Assembly: GCA_963575745.1 (NCBI GenBank)
Contig: CAUYUJ010000915.1
Location: 43,650 to 107,649 of the forward strand
Source: Prorocentrum cordatum
Taxonomy: Eukaryota; Sar; Dinophyceae; Prorocentrales; Prorocentraceae
Direction: 5' to 3'
Length of the DNA stretch: 64,000 nt
Notes under the pieces: model-generated
The model's input: the letters and a program-made list of their open reading frames with translations, nothing else
Databases searched by the model: none
What the model was told of the DNA's origin: nothing
In this document: piece by piece, positions 30,859 through 39,479 of the stretch
Layout: each line of letters starts with the position of its first letter
Position numbering within the stretch: position 1 is the stretch's first letter
Translations under genes and position numbers: made by a program

Positions 30859-33800
30859 TCAACATGACAAGAGACGGCAAACACGCGCAAGACGAGCTGT
30901 GGCTGCAAGCAGCCGTTCCGCGGCACTCAGTTCAGCTTGAGTAACTGTGCAAGCATCGCTCAAACACCAGGCTTCTCTGTACACCTCCGTCCAAACACAG
31001 TCGTTAGTATTTGTCCGAAACCCGATATCGAGCCAACAGCCACACCCAACCCCTAAGGCCGAGACGCCACCATCCCAGGCACCCCGTATGGCAACGACAT
31101 TCATCGTGTTAGTAAATATAGAATCGTACGACTCTTTGATATAGGTTTGGCCCTCGCGGGCCTCATGTGTCAGTCTGTCAGCTCTTTCATTATTCTCCCT
31201 AAAGATATGCTTCACAATATCACGTCCCTTCATAGGTGGTCTCCCCCCCTCCTGCACACATACATTGTATAACCGATCCTGCAAATTGGCCACTCGTTTG
31301 CGATAGTCCACCTGTTCACATGCCCACACACCGTTGATCCACGACACAATCAGCAGACTATCACCGCAGATCTCCACAGGTAGTCCAGGGGTGGTAAAAT
31401 CCCAGACCGTCTCACGCATGTACGATAATGCAATCCGTTTGCTGAGTCTCAAATTCTCCTCCTCCTCCATCCTTCTTCTCTTGGGTTCCCTTTCTTCCTC
31501 CATACCTCCACTAATACCGAACTCCTCCTCCTTCTCGTAGTTGGTACCACATCCTCTCTTGTGTTCTGGCTGAAAATATTTGTGCATATGCTCGGCCGCC
31601 GTCACGACAGCCCAAGTGAAAAAGTCACTTTGAAGCATGCAGTCCCACCAGTCATCACCAAAGAACTGCTGTAGTGGGTACTGCCATGTACGCTGAGCCG
31701 TCACTTCCCTCCCCATTTTCCTCCTCCTCATATCCCCTTCCTCCCGACGAATACGTGTGGAAGCATGTGCATGGAAAAATGCGGCAGCTCGATCACGCAT
31801 GTTATCCCATTGCTTAGGGAAGGCCATCATACCAAATCTCGCATCATACCAGCAACGATCATGGCAGTTATACACAGGCACAGATTGGATAAAATTTGAC
31901 AAATCCTTGGCAACATTCCAGCATGCTAACAACAAACGCTGTGGCAGTGGCATAAAACCTGCCTCCTGAAACAATGTTCTGCATCTCCTCCTCCGGCGCA
32001 GCTCATAGTCCTGAATAGACTCCTCTGGCAGTCTCCTCGTGGCCACAATTTGAAGCAAGCATTGGCCCTCAAAGCGGTGGATGTCCTCAAGACTGCTGTC
32101 GTCCAACGTGAGATTCTCTCCTCCATACAGTACCTGTGATTGAATCCGTTCCGTATACCTCTGAAACTTAGCGTTGATAGGTACACATCTGGCCCCATAG
32201 TAAGCCTTCTGTGCATAGAAAGCCCTCCTTGCAGCATCCAGTCGATAGGCCAGATCCTCATGAGAATGTGCCCGATAGTCGGTGGTAATGAATACACCCA
32301 GCAGCACCGTAGACGTCACACGAGATAAACGAAAAGTCTGAAATTCATTGGTCGTCGATGAGATCTCAAGATTATGTGCCTGTGAGATCGTACCATCCTG
32401 TTCAGCAATAACATCCTGTCCAAATACAAGGTATTCGCCAAGCACAGGGATGGGAGTGGCATCAGCTTGAATGGGCTTCCATTCCATGCCGTGTCGCACA
32501 AGAGAGTGTGTGAGCTGCGAAAGCATCTCTGTAAGTTGTGATTCGCTTTGAGCCAGTACTACCACGTTATCGGCCCATACCATGTGGTTGACCGTATGTT
32601 GAACCGTCGTACTCCATTTTTCCCCTACAATCTCGCATCTGTAACCGTACCCCAAGACATCCCATGTATGAAACGTCGCACTCCACATGTGGGCAGCAAT
32701 AAGGTTGAAAGCCAGTGGCCCTTCTGGACCTCCAGTTCTAATATTCACATCCCAAGAGAATCCCTCAATACTCAGACCCTCACCTGTGACCTCACAACTC
32801 CCATAGAGTACAGCCTCCAGAAGGGGTATCTGAAACTGCAGAGGTACCTGACTCCATTGAAGGGCCTCACGGAGTTTCCCCACAGTGGCATGGTCGAAGG
32901 CTCTACGGATATCACAGATAGCAACGTGCAGTTGTTGATCACGCCATTTGGACGCATGTTGGCCTATATTTTTGAAGGCCGCAGTGATTTCGAAGGTCTT
33001 GCGATTGCGCTGGAATCCGTAGAGGCCCAAACGGCGTAGTACACCCGAAGACTCCACAGACTCCTCAATCATACACACAAGCGTGCTGACATACCAACGT
33101 GCAATGGCATTGAGCAAGCACAGGAACCTGCAGTCGGACATGTTACTAGTGAGGGTCTTCTTCGGCATAACACAAACAAGGATCTCACGCCAACTTTCAG
33201 GGTATGGGATCACACCCCTAAAGACCTGGTCAAAGATAGTGTGCATCTTATTCAGAGAGGCCCATGGTATTTTCTTCAATATCTCGCACGGCACACCGTC
33301 CCGTCCTGTCGCCCTGGACGATCGGAGCCGACTCCGAGCACGCAAGAACGTGCTGAAAGGCAAATTCGAGGCCGGCATCATGTTGGCCTCCCGTCGCAGC
33401 TCCTGCAACAGGCGACTGTTGGCCGAACGTGCCTCAAGAGATGAGAACTGCTCCTGACAAGTACGATGTATGATCCTCTCCCACTGCTGTCTATCCTCCG
33501 TCCCTCCCAGATTGTGTAGTGTGTTGCGTACACGTCTGCGCACGGGCGGGATCTGCCACTCCAGACGAGCACGGCGGTATTGTCTCCGCAGGGCGTTGAG
33601 CTGACGTGTCAGCTCACGCCTCTCAGGACTCTGTCCAGGCGGCAAAGCACGACGCCGTTCAAGCAACGGCTGGAGTCCTGACGGTCGAACGGGAGGTTTA
33701 CGAGCGGCATCCCTGGTCTGAAAAGCAACTCCCTGGGTAAAACTGTTCACGAGTCCAGAAGCCAAACCACGAAAGTCCCGAGGAGTACCACATCCAGGAC

Positions 33801-34863
33801 CGTCGTCGTCGCAGGTCTTTGTCTCGTAAGGTATACCATTGGGGGTCCCTTTGAGGCCCATGTCATCATCATCACCGTCACCCTGGAAATCCTGAATCCG
33901 TTCCATCATCTCATCACATTGTGTACGTGCGATGTTCTCGTCATACCATGTACTCGGCGTGTAACCTACCAACTGCACCCGTGGTCTATAACATGCGTTC
34001 CAAAATCTGTCAGGACTCCCGTGGTCTCTAGCAGAAAGAAAAAGCATCGCATGGTCAGACAAGCGGCTGGTAGCCAGCTTACCCCCTCTGTGAAACTCGT
34101 ATGATACCGTCATCTCCGCTATGTCCCAGCGAAGCGGTATACACATATAGTCGAGCACAGCGGACCTTGCTGGCACGCGCCCCCTCGCGTAGCCTGTCCA
34201 CGTCACAGACCTATCTTGAAATGTGTTGGCAGCCTTCAAACCGAACTCCATGAGCATACCTATTATCCTCCTCCTCATGTCGTTGTTGATCCTCTCCCTC
34301 TCTCTGATCTTAGTACCCTCCTCCGAATAAACCATCCTCCCATCCACACCACCACCCGTGATAGCATATCTAATACCCTTGAATTCCCCACAAGTGTTCC
34401 CAGGGAGCTCCACATTGAAATCCCCTGAGATAACCACGCTTGGAGTCCTATATTTCCCACTGCATTCTCTAATAATCCGTGTAAGTTCCGCAACCGTTTC
34501 GTCGCAAATAGTCTCAGCATCTTTAACGCTCTCATCAGGAAGATAAACGCTCGCAAAGATAATTGGGTGGTTTTTCTTGCCCAAGACAGCCACGACCAGC
34601 CTAGATTGTGTAGTGATAATGTCCCGAATCTGTCCCTTCCATTGTCCGTTCATCATAATGGCCGCCTTCCCATCCTTTGATGGGAAAACACTAAACCCCA
34701 GGCGTGTGCACTCACTAGATATCAGATGTTGTCCCTCCTGAATAGCAGCAAGGCCAACATGGGCCAGACAGTGCATTACTTCCGCCGCTCTGCAATTCTT
34801 TGCACCAGCCCTTTGACAGTTCCACGTCGCAGCATTTAATTGAAAGAACTGTCGGGCTCTCTT
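30859..34863 (-). CDS. LINE B ORF2: APE endonuclease, reverse transcriptase, permuted RNase H
   Basis: Open from just after the ORF1 TGA (34863) to 30859. The first in-frame ATG is at 34776, giving 1305 aa. The endonuclease Asn motif (NAATWNCQRAG) lies upstream of that ATG at about 34800-34835. IQEG is at about 34735, SGDFNVE at about residue 118, LDYMC near 210 and SDHAML near 240. The RT has a GRDG motif near residue 493, CDIRRAF as motif A near 625 and MVWADN as motif C near 733, with Asn in place of the last catalytic Asp. FFGDDWW lies near residue 1030. RNase H motifs follow in permuted order: GDSLLIVSW (31340-31372), RENNERADRLTHEAREG (about 31150-31205), AWDGGV (about 31060-31085) and TQAELSAAE (about 30915-30945). 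The protein ends about 25 residues later. Confidence 0.92.
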   Translation of the reverse strand, partial: KRARQFFQLNAATWNCQRAGAKNCRAAEVMHCLAHVGLAAIQEGQHLISSECTRLGFSVFPSKDGKAAIMMNGQWKGQIRDIITTQSRLVVAVLGKKNHPIIFASVYLPDESVKDAETICDETVAELTRIIRECSGKYRTPSVVISGDFNVELPGNTCGEFKGIRYAITGGGVDGRMVYSEEGTKIRERERINNDMRRRIIGMLMEFGLKAANTFQDRSVTWTGYARGRVPARSAVLDYMCIPLRWDIAEMTVSYEFHRGGKLATSRLSDHAMLFLSARDHGSPDRFWNACYRPRVQLVGYTPSTWYDENIARTQCDEMMERIQDFQGDGDDDDMGLKGTPNGIPYETKTCDDDGPGCGTPRDFRGLASGLVNSFTQGVAFQTRDAARKPPVRPSGLQPLLERRRALPPGQSPERRELTRQLNALRRQYRRARLEWQIPPVRRRVRNTLHNLGGTEDRQQWERIIHRTCQEQFSSLEARSANSRLLQELRREANMMPASNLPFSTFLRARSRLRSSRATGRDGVPCEILKKIPWASLNKMHTIFDQVFRGVIPYPESWREILVCVMPKKTLTSNMSDCRFLCLLNAIARWYVSTLVCMIEESVESSGVLRRLGLYGFQRNRKTFEITAAFKNIGQHASKWRDQQLHVAICDIRRAFDHATVGKLREALQWSQVPLQFQIPLLEAVLYGSCEVTGEGLSIEGFSWDVNIRTGGPEGPLAFNLIAAHMWSATFHTWDVLGYGYRCEIVGEKWSTTVQHTVNHMVWADNVVVLAQSESQLTEMLSQLTHSLVRHGMEWKPIQADATPIPVLGEYLVFGQDVIAEQDGTISQAHNLEISSTTNEFQTFRLSRVTSTVLLGVFITTDYRAHSHEDLAYRLDAARRAFYAQKAYYGARCVPINAKFQRYTERIQSQVLYGGENLTLDDSSLEDIHRFEGQCLLQIVATRRLPEESIQDYELRRRRRCRTLFQEAGFMPLPQRLLLACWNVAKDLSNFIQSVPVYNCHDRCWYDARFGMMAFPKQWDNMRDRAAAFFHAHASTRIRREEGDMRRRKMGREVTAQRTWQYPLQQFFGDDWWDCMLQSDFFTWAVVTAAEHMHKYFQPEHKRGCGTNYEKEEEFGISGGMEEEREPKRRRMEEEENLRLSKRIALSYMRETVWDFTTPGLPVEICGDSLLIVSWINGVWACEQVDYRKRVANLQDRLYNVCVQEGGRPPMKGRDIVKHIFRENNERADRLTHEAREGQTYIKESYDSIFTNTMNVVAIRGAWDGGVSALGVGCGCWLDIGFRTNTNDCVWTEVYREAWCLSDACTVTQAELSAAERLLAATARLARVCRLLSC

Positions 34864-34866
34864 TCA
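34864..34866 (-). promoter_or_regulatory. Candidate readthrough stop codon (TGA) between ORF1 and ORF2
   Basis: Same layout as in LINE A: CAG TGA, with no other stop in frame. 17 codons separate it from the endonuclease Asn motif and 29 from the first ORF2 Met. Confidence 0.6.
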
Positions 34867-36156
34867 CTGACGATTGTACTCCGTAAGAAATGTATCCTTT
34901 GTGATCTGCACACCGTATGTCGTCACAAGGTTCCTCCATGCATCATCCCAGAGTTGCCAGCCTGTACCTTCACGAAATTCCCCCAGAGCGAAAGGGCGTT
35001 GACCATTTACAGTACAATAGATGGTGCTGACAGGGGGGCCGATCTCAGGACGAAGTGACACCGCAGGAATCTGTGCTCGCATAACTGCCATGAATCGGCT
35101 CGTAGCTTTGACATGTGGTCTCTTCCATGGTGCACAGTCCACCGAGAAACGCAATGAAGTCGGATCTATCTGTTGGGAAAGGCCCTGGATGAGATGTTCA
35201 GGCGATGGCATCTGGATACCTGGGGGGGGAGGTGTACGATTGTGCACAGGAGTCACAACTTGATCGAGGTATTTCTTCCATCTCCAAATGATGTCTGCTT
35301 CTACTCCCCCCTTCACCGCCATCTTCATGTTACCGAACATCACCCGGCCTGAGTTGAGTCGTTCAGTCCTGTCTGAGTCGAGCAACGCCCTGTCGTCCTC
35401 ACTGAGTACGCTGGCAATATTTTTAATAATAGTCATACCATCCTCATATGTCAACATTTGTTGGTTGCGCACAGCAGGGTTACGCCAATCCTTGACCCAC
35501 CCCTTGACCTCCAGGAAAGTCGGGCGCCACATGTTACGTGCCGCCTGTTGTGCAGTCGTACCCCCCGTACCTCCGCCCGATCCTGGACCCGACGCGACCG
35601 AGGGAGCACCTCCCGCTTGAATAGACGCAACCAGGGACTCAAGTTTCGTCTGACGATCTCCTAGGTTGTCAATGGCCTTCTGTTGAACATCCATTCTGGT
35701 CGTATGTTGATCGAGGGTATGTCGAATGGCTGTCTGGTTGTCTTTGCTGGCAAACCCCATTTCAAGCAACAATCGAATACTGTCATTTTTCTCATTGGCA
35801 ATCACATTTTGTCTCCTCACCTCCTCCGCCTGTCTATCATCCTCTGATACCCGTGCACGGACAGAGCGATCATCAGGGAAAGGCACAGTTGCAGATATGT
35901 TATCCTGAGAGGACTTCACTTCTTGCAACATCTTTTTGTCAGCGCTGTACCTACTGAGCCACTGTGTGTCAGTGACTTCCTGAACACCGTACCTGTTGAG
36001 CCACTGTGTGTCGGTGACCTCTGATTGTCTGGACCGTCGCTTATTGAGTTGCCGAAAGTCGTATCCCGCCGTTGTTACAAGAAGAGATAGCAACAATGTG
36101 TCCGTCAGACGAAAGGATGTGCAATGGGCGAACAGTGTGTCCGTCAGACCAGACAA
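34864..36156 (-). CDS. LINE B ORF1 protein
   Basis: 430 aa from ATG at 36156 to TGA at 34864-34866. The first ~90 residues include a duplicated VTDTQWLxRY segment and several LTDTL-type repeats, which come from the tandem repeat around 35950-36260, so the true start could be downstream. Residues about 120-190 (RRQNVIANEKNDSIRLLLE onward) look like a coiled coil and resemble LINE A ORF1 in position and pattern. A Gly/Thr-rich linker follows, then a C-terminal region with RFMAVMR and a Trp-rich end. The stop context is CGT CAG TGA AAG AGA. ORF2 continues in the same frame. RNA chaperone function is inferred from position only. Confidence 0.8.
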   Translation of the reverse strand: MSGLTDTLFAHCTSFRLTDTLLLSLLVTTAGYDFRQLNKRRSRQSEVTDTQWLNRYGVQEVTDTQWLSRYSADKKMLQEVKSSQDNISATVPFPDDRSVRARVSEDDRQAEEVRRQNVIANEKNDSIRLLLEMGFASKDNQTAIRHTLDQHTTRMDVQQKAIDNLGDRQTKLESLVASIQAGGAPSVASGPGSGGGTGGTTAQQAARNMWRPTFLEVKGWVKDWRNPAVRNQQMLTYEDGMTIIKNIASVLSEDDRALLDSDRTERLNSGRVMFGNMKMAVKGGVEADIIWRWKKYLDQVVTPVHNRTPPPPGIQMPSPEHLIQGLSQQIDPTSLRFSVDCAPWKRPHVKATSRFMAVMRAQIPAVSLRPEIGPPVSTIYCTVNGQRPFALGEFREGTGWQLWDDAWRNLVTTYGVQITKDTFLTEYNRQ

Positions 36157-36260
36157 TGTGCAGCGTCAGAACAATGTGTCCGTCAGAACAATGTGTCCGT
36201 CAGATGAGACAAGAAGCAATTGCAACAATGCGTCCGTCAGAAAGTGTGACCGTCAGACCC
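36097..36260 (-). repeat. Short tandem repeat in LINE B 5' region
   Basis: At least six copies of TGTGTCCGTCAGA-like units with variable spacers (ACAATG, GACAAG). They overlap the annotated start of ORF1. Confidence 0.85.
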
Positions 36261-36455
36261 GATAAGATACTAAGCAAAAGCTCCCTGCAATGTCGATGTA
36301 CACAGTGAGGCACAAAAACAAACAAGACAAAGCACCTAGCTGACCTGTGTCGTCGCCGAACTCGTCGGTGCTCTGACGGCAGGCTATGGCCCCGCGCTGG
36401 CGGGCCGCCCGCTGCCTGGACGTCTGTGGGATCCAGCCGTCCTTGAGCCTTGAGC
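36157..36455 (-). other. LINE B 5' untranslated region
   Basis: Between the leader and the ORF1 ATG. It holds the tandem repeat above and otherwise unremarkable sequence, with no additional ORF of note. Confidence 0.6.
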
Positions 36456-36477
36456 CTTGAGCCAAAATGGCTACGGC
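36456..36477 (-). other. Dinoflagellate spliced-leader sequence (SL relic)
   Basis: Read on the minus strand this is the complete 22-nt leader of dinoflagellate mRNAs: G, then CCGTAGCCATTTTGGCTC, then AAG. It is followed by two further copies of its last seven bases (GCTCAAG at 36449-36455 and 36442-36448). It lacks the GT donor that an SL RNA gene would have after the leader, so it is a genomic relic of a trans-spliced transcript and not an SL gene. Confidence 0.93.
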
Positions 36478-37071
36478 CCCATTTTGGGGCCGGCCCTCCC
36501 TCCACTCCAGCCACTCCGCCCTCGCGGAGCGCCGGGGAGAGGGGTGGAGGGGGAGGAGGGGCAGGACGGGGCGGGGGTGCCAGCGCCATGCGCCCACACA
36601 CACACGCACACACACGGGCAGACACACTTTTCCTCAGGGAGCGCGCCGCGTCGCACACGTACGCAAGCATGCTCCACACACACGCACGCATACACACATA
36701 CACACACACGCACACACACATCCACACGCAAAGGTCGACACCCACGCGCAAACGCGCACACACAAACACTCAACACATATCACACAGACCGGACACACAC
36801 AAACACACAAACACACCAGACACACACAAACACACTGACACACACACACACACACACACGCACACACGCTCGAGCACACTCACATCCACACGCGCCCACT
36901 CTTACACACACACACACGAACAGACACGCGCACAAACAGAGATACAAACAGAGGTGCATACAGACACACAGACAGACACACACACATACCCACGGACACA
37001 CAGACAGACACACAGACAGACACACAAACAGAGCCACAAACACACAGACACAAAGACACCCACACACACAC

Positions 37072-37105
<34 letters not shown>

Positions 37106-37195
37106 CAGCAGACACACAGGCAAACACAGACACACGCCAGCGCACACACACTCACGCACTGACAAAATATCCTCATGCACACAGACAAACAAGAG
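36478..37195. repeat. CA-rich higher-order repeat, continuation
   Basis: Resumes with the foldback module (GCCCCATTTTGGGGCCGGCC to CTCGCGGAGCGCC, 36478-36535). ACGCAAGCATGCTCCACACA, CACACGCAAAGGTCGACAC and CA/GACA runs follow to about 37190. It is the same family as 28996-30721, separated by LINE B. Confidence 0.88.
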
Positions 37196-37337
37196 CACAC
37201 ATGCAAGACGGACGCGCCTACAGGGCGCCCGTGCCAACCTCCAGTGGCAGCCCAAGCGCCCGCTGCGCTTGAACGGCAGAGCTCTGTCAACGGCACACCC
37301 AGGGCCGGCGAGCGCCGCTGCACACGAGGCGCAGCTC

Positions 37338-39479
37338 TCAGAGAGCCGCGTCCGACACCGCCACGATCGTTGGCTCGTCATCTCCACCCCCGCGCAGGCG
37401 GCGCAACGTCTGTCGCAGCCTCTCCTCAGGCCACTTGCCAATGCCGACGGGCACGTCCAGCCGACGCACTACGAGAGCTCCAACGACTTCTCCGATCAAG
37501 TCCCGCCGCTGGTTGTGCTCGGCGATGGCCAGGCGCTGCCGCCTCTCTTCAGGATCCTCCTGCCGCGCGCGATCCTCCGCAGCAGCGGCGGCGATATCCC
37601 GCGTGCTCGCGCGGCTGCCACGCTCCCCGCGCTCACCGCCCGACGACAGGGCCGAGGCCGCACTGGGCGCGCCAGCCCCTCCAGCACCGTCGCCGCCCCC
37701 TGTCGGCGCCCTCGCGGCGACGCCATCGCTGGCGGGCACCCTGGCGGATCGCCCCTCCGCGGGCCCCCCCGCGGGCGCGCCACTCGCGCCAGCCTCGGCC
37801 GCGGGCGCCGCGCGCGGGGCCTTGCCTGCATGCCCTCCCTCCGGAGCCGCCTCTACACGCGCCGCACCCCCCCGCCCGCTTCCGCTGGCAGACCCAGAGC
37901 CTGCTCGCGTGACGACCGCGGCCCGCCCCGCGCCCTCGCCAATCGCGCCAGCCTCGGCCGCGGGCGCCGCCGTGCCTGCCTGCTTATTCCTGAACGCCTT
38001 CAACTTTCTCTCCGGGATGGGCCCGTCCACACGCCCATGCCAACCATCTCTGTGTTGCTGCTGGAAATGCTGCCCGCAGAAATCCCCGCATCCCTGCTTT
38101 GGCGCGCTCCGGCATTGTCCGCCAGCTCCGTTCGCCCAGGTACGAGCCATGCACTTAGCGGTGTCAATGTTTTCTGGCGTAAAGCGACGCCATTCGTCCC
38201 CCGCGAGCGACGCCCCCGCGCCTGGCTGGACTCCAGCAGGCACCTGGTCCGCGGACGAAACGCCAGCGGCCCTGCCAGCGTCGTCGTCCTCGTCGCCCGC
38301 GCGGCCCGGAGCTGGCGGCGACAGCCCGCGCTTCTTGCCCCTGCGCGATGGCGGCTGCGGCTGCCCCGAAGCGCCAGGGTCCCCGTCGCCAGCGCCAGGA
38401 TCCCCGCCACCCGCCCGACGCCGCTTGCCCGGTGGCTCGCCCCCCGACGCCAGCTGCCCGGCGGGCGCACTCGGCGGCGCAGACGGCGCGGCAGTGGCGC
38501 TGGAAGCAGCGCCGCCGCAGCTGCTTCCGCTCCCCGCAGACCCCGCCGCGCGCCCGCCTGCATGCCCGAGAGGCGCAGTCGGCGGAGCCGGCGGCGCACC
38601 AGACGGTCCCGCACCAGCGCTGCCGCTGGCGCCCCCCGCAGACCCCGCCGCCGCGCGCCCGCCGCCTCCGCCCCGCGGACCCGCCCTGCGCACATACGCA
38701 AACACATAGGCGCCAATGTGCACCTGGTGGTTTCCGGCGATCTGCGCCCAAGTCTGGAGCTGGACAGTACTGTCGTCGAATTTGGCGTATTCGTTCACGC
38801 CCACGGATGCATACGCATAATAGTGTCCGCTTGTCGCGCGCTCGCCCTGGTGCACCACGACCCCCGAGAAATCGTACTCGCACTCGGCATCCACAGGCCG
38901 CAGAATCTGAGGAAAGCGCACAGGGCGTCTGTCGTACCACTGGCCTATCACCCGCTCCACGATCACGAAGAGCACCGGCGGCGACCGCTCCCAGCGATTG
39001 CCTGTATATACCCTGATGCCTTGACAGACCCCGGCCGCCGCCCTCTGAGCATCATCGAGGTGAGCGTGCGCCGGACATCCTTGCCCTGGCTCACCGACAT
39101 GCCTTAATCCCAGCCGGATCAAGTCCTCCAGATCGCACGGCCCCCGGTGGTCGGGGCCGAGCAATTCGGAAGGCACCACCTTCAGAAACGTCTTAATTTC
39201 CCCCTTATCCGAACTTGCTGTGCACGCGGCGCATCGCCTCCGCTGCCGAAACGCAATGCCGCAGACGTGCTGCTGGAGCACACTGCGCTGCCCGTGAGGC
39301 CCCCTTGCGGTACAAACGGGGTGTTCGGTCTCGGTAACGGCATGCTCTGCGCGAAACGCAATGCCAGACGTGCTGCTGGAGCACACTGCGCTGCCCGTGA
39401 CCCCCTTGCGGTACAAACGGGGTGTTCGGTCTCGGTAACGGCATGGAGGGCGGCCAGGAAGAACTCTGACGCGTCGCAT
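37338..39479 (-). CDS. Ubiquitin-specific-protease-like C-terminal segment plus Cys/His module (Helitron-region 3' ORF)
   Basis: 713-aa open frame. The N-terminal ~75 residues are encoded by a tandem duplication (39249-39440). At about residues 115-260 the pattern matches the C-terminal half of a USP/UCH (C19) domain: a run of beta-strand-like segments, then SGHYYAYASVG (about 38810-38840), then FDDSTV and AYVFAYVRR. The Cys-box half (NxGNTCYxN) is absent, so it is a fragment or uses a Cys from elsewhere. A low-complexity Gly/Ala linker leads to a Cys/His module (CMARTWANG to FCGQH, then HGRVDGPIP) at about 38005-38155. A related Cys/His pattern occurs upstream at about 46665-46780. The end (37338-37500) is a short charged domain. 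Whether this is part of the same gene as the Rep frame is an inference from strand and contiguity. Confidence 0.55.
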   Translation of the reverse strand: MRRVRVLPGRPPCRYRDRTPRLYRKGVTGSAVCSSSTSGIAFRAEHAVTETEHPVCTARGPHGQRSVLQQHVCGIAFRQRRRCAACTASSDKGEIKTFLKVVPSELLGPDHRGPCDLEDLIRLGLRHVGEPGQGCPAHAHLDDAQRAAAGVCQGIRVYTGNRWERSPPVLFVIVERVIGQWYDRRPVRFPQILRPVDAECEYDFSGVVVHQGERATSGHYYAYASVGVNEYAKFDDSTVQLQTWAQIAGNHQVHIGAYVFAYVRRAGPRGGGGGRAAAGSAGGASGSAGAGPSGAPPAPPTAPLGHAGGRAAGSAGSGSSCGGAASSATAAPSAPPSAPAGQLASGGEPPGKRRRAGGGDPGAGDGDPGASGQPQPPSRRGKKRGLSPPAPGRAGDEDDDAGRAAGVSSADQVPAGVQPGAGASLAGDEWRRFTPENIDTAKCMARTWANGAGGQCRSAPKQGCGDFCGQHFQQQHRDGWHGRVDGPIPERKLKAFRNKQAGTAAPAAEAGAIGEGAGRAAVVTRAGSGSASGSGRGGAARVEAAPEGGHAGKAPRAAPAAEAGASGAPAGGPAEGRSARVPASDGVAARAPTGGGDGAGGAGAPSAASALSSGGERGERGSRASTRDIAAAAAEDRARQEDPEERRQRLAIAEHNQRRDLIGEVVGALVVRRLDVPVGIGKWPEERLRQTLRRLRGGGDDEPTIVAVSDAAL

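Larger units (their letters stand above)
30722..36477 (-). mobile_element. LINE B, full-length non-LTR retrotransposon starting with the spliced leader
   Basis: Minus-strand element of about 5.75 kb. It begins with the dinoflagellate spliced leader (36477-36456), followed by a 5' region, ORF1 (36156-34864), ORF2 (34863-30859) and about 130 bp of 3' end finishing in CCAAGCC-type repeats at about 30725-30740. It splits a foldback module of the CA-rich repeat: GGAGGGGGGAGGC is on the left, and GCCCCATTTTGGGGCCGGCC resumes on the right immediately after the leader. Both ORFs are open apart from the single TGA between them. The leader marks the 5' end precisely, so the copy looks full length. Confidence 0.92.

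Noticed and set aside
28553-30880. Many long ORFs (Cys/Val-rich or Thr/His-rich) in the CA-rich region
   Set aside because: CACACA/TGTGTG runs lack stops in most frames; composition is purely that of the repeat.
36456-36477. SL RNA gene
   Set aside because: The leader is followed by GCTCAAG repeats and LINE 5' sequence, not by a GT splice donor and an SL RNA body.
36450-37272. Long plus-strand ORFs rich in Thr and His running into 37.3 kb
   Set aside because: CA repeat followed by antisense of the better-supported minus-strand gene.
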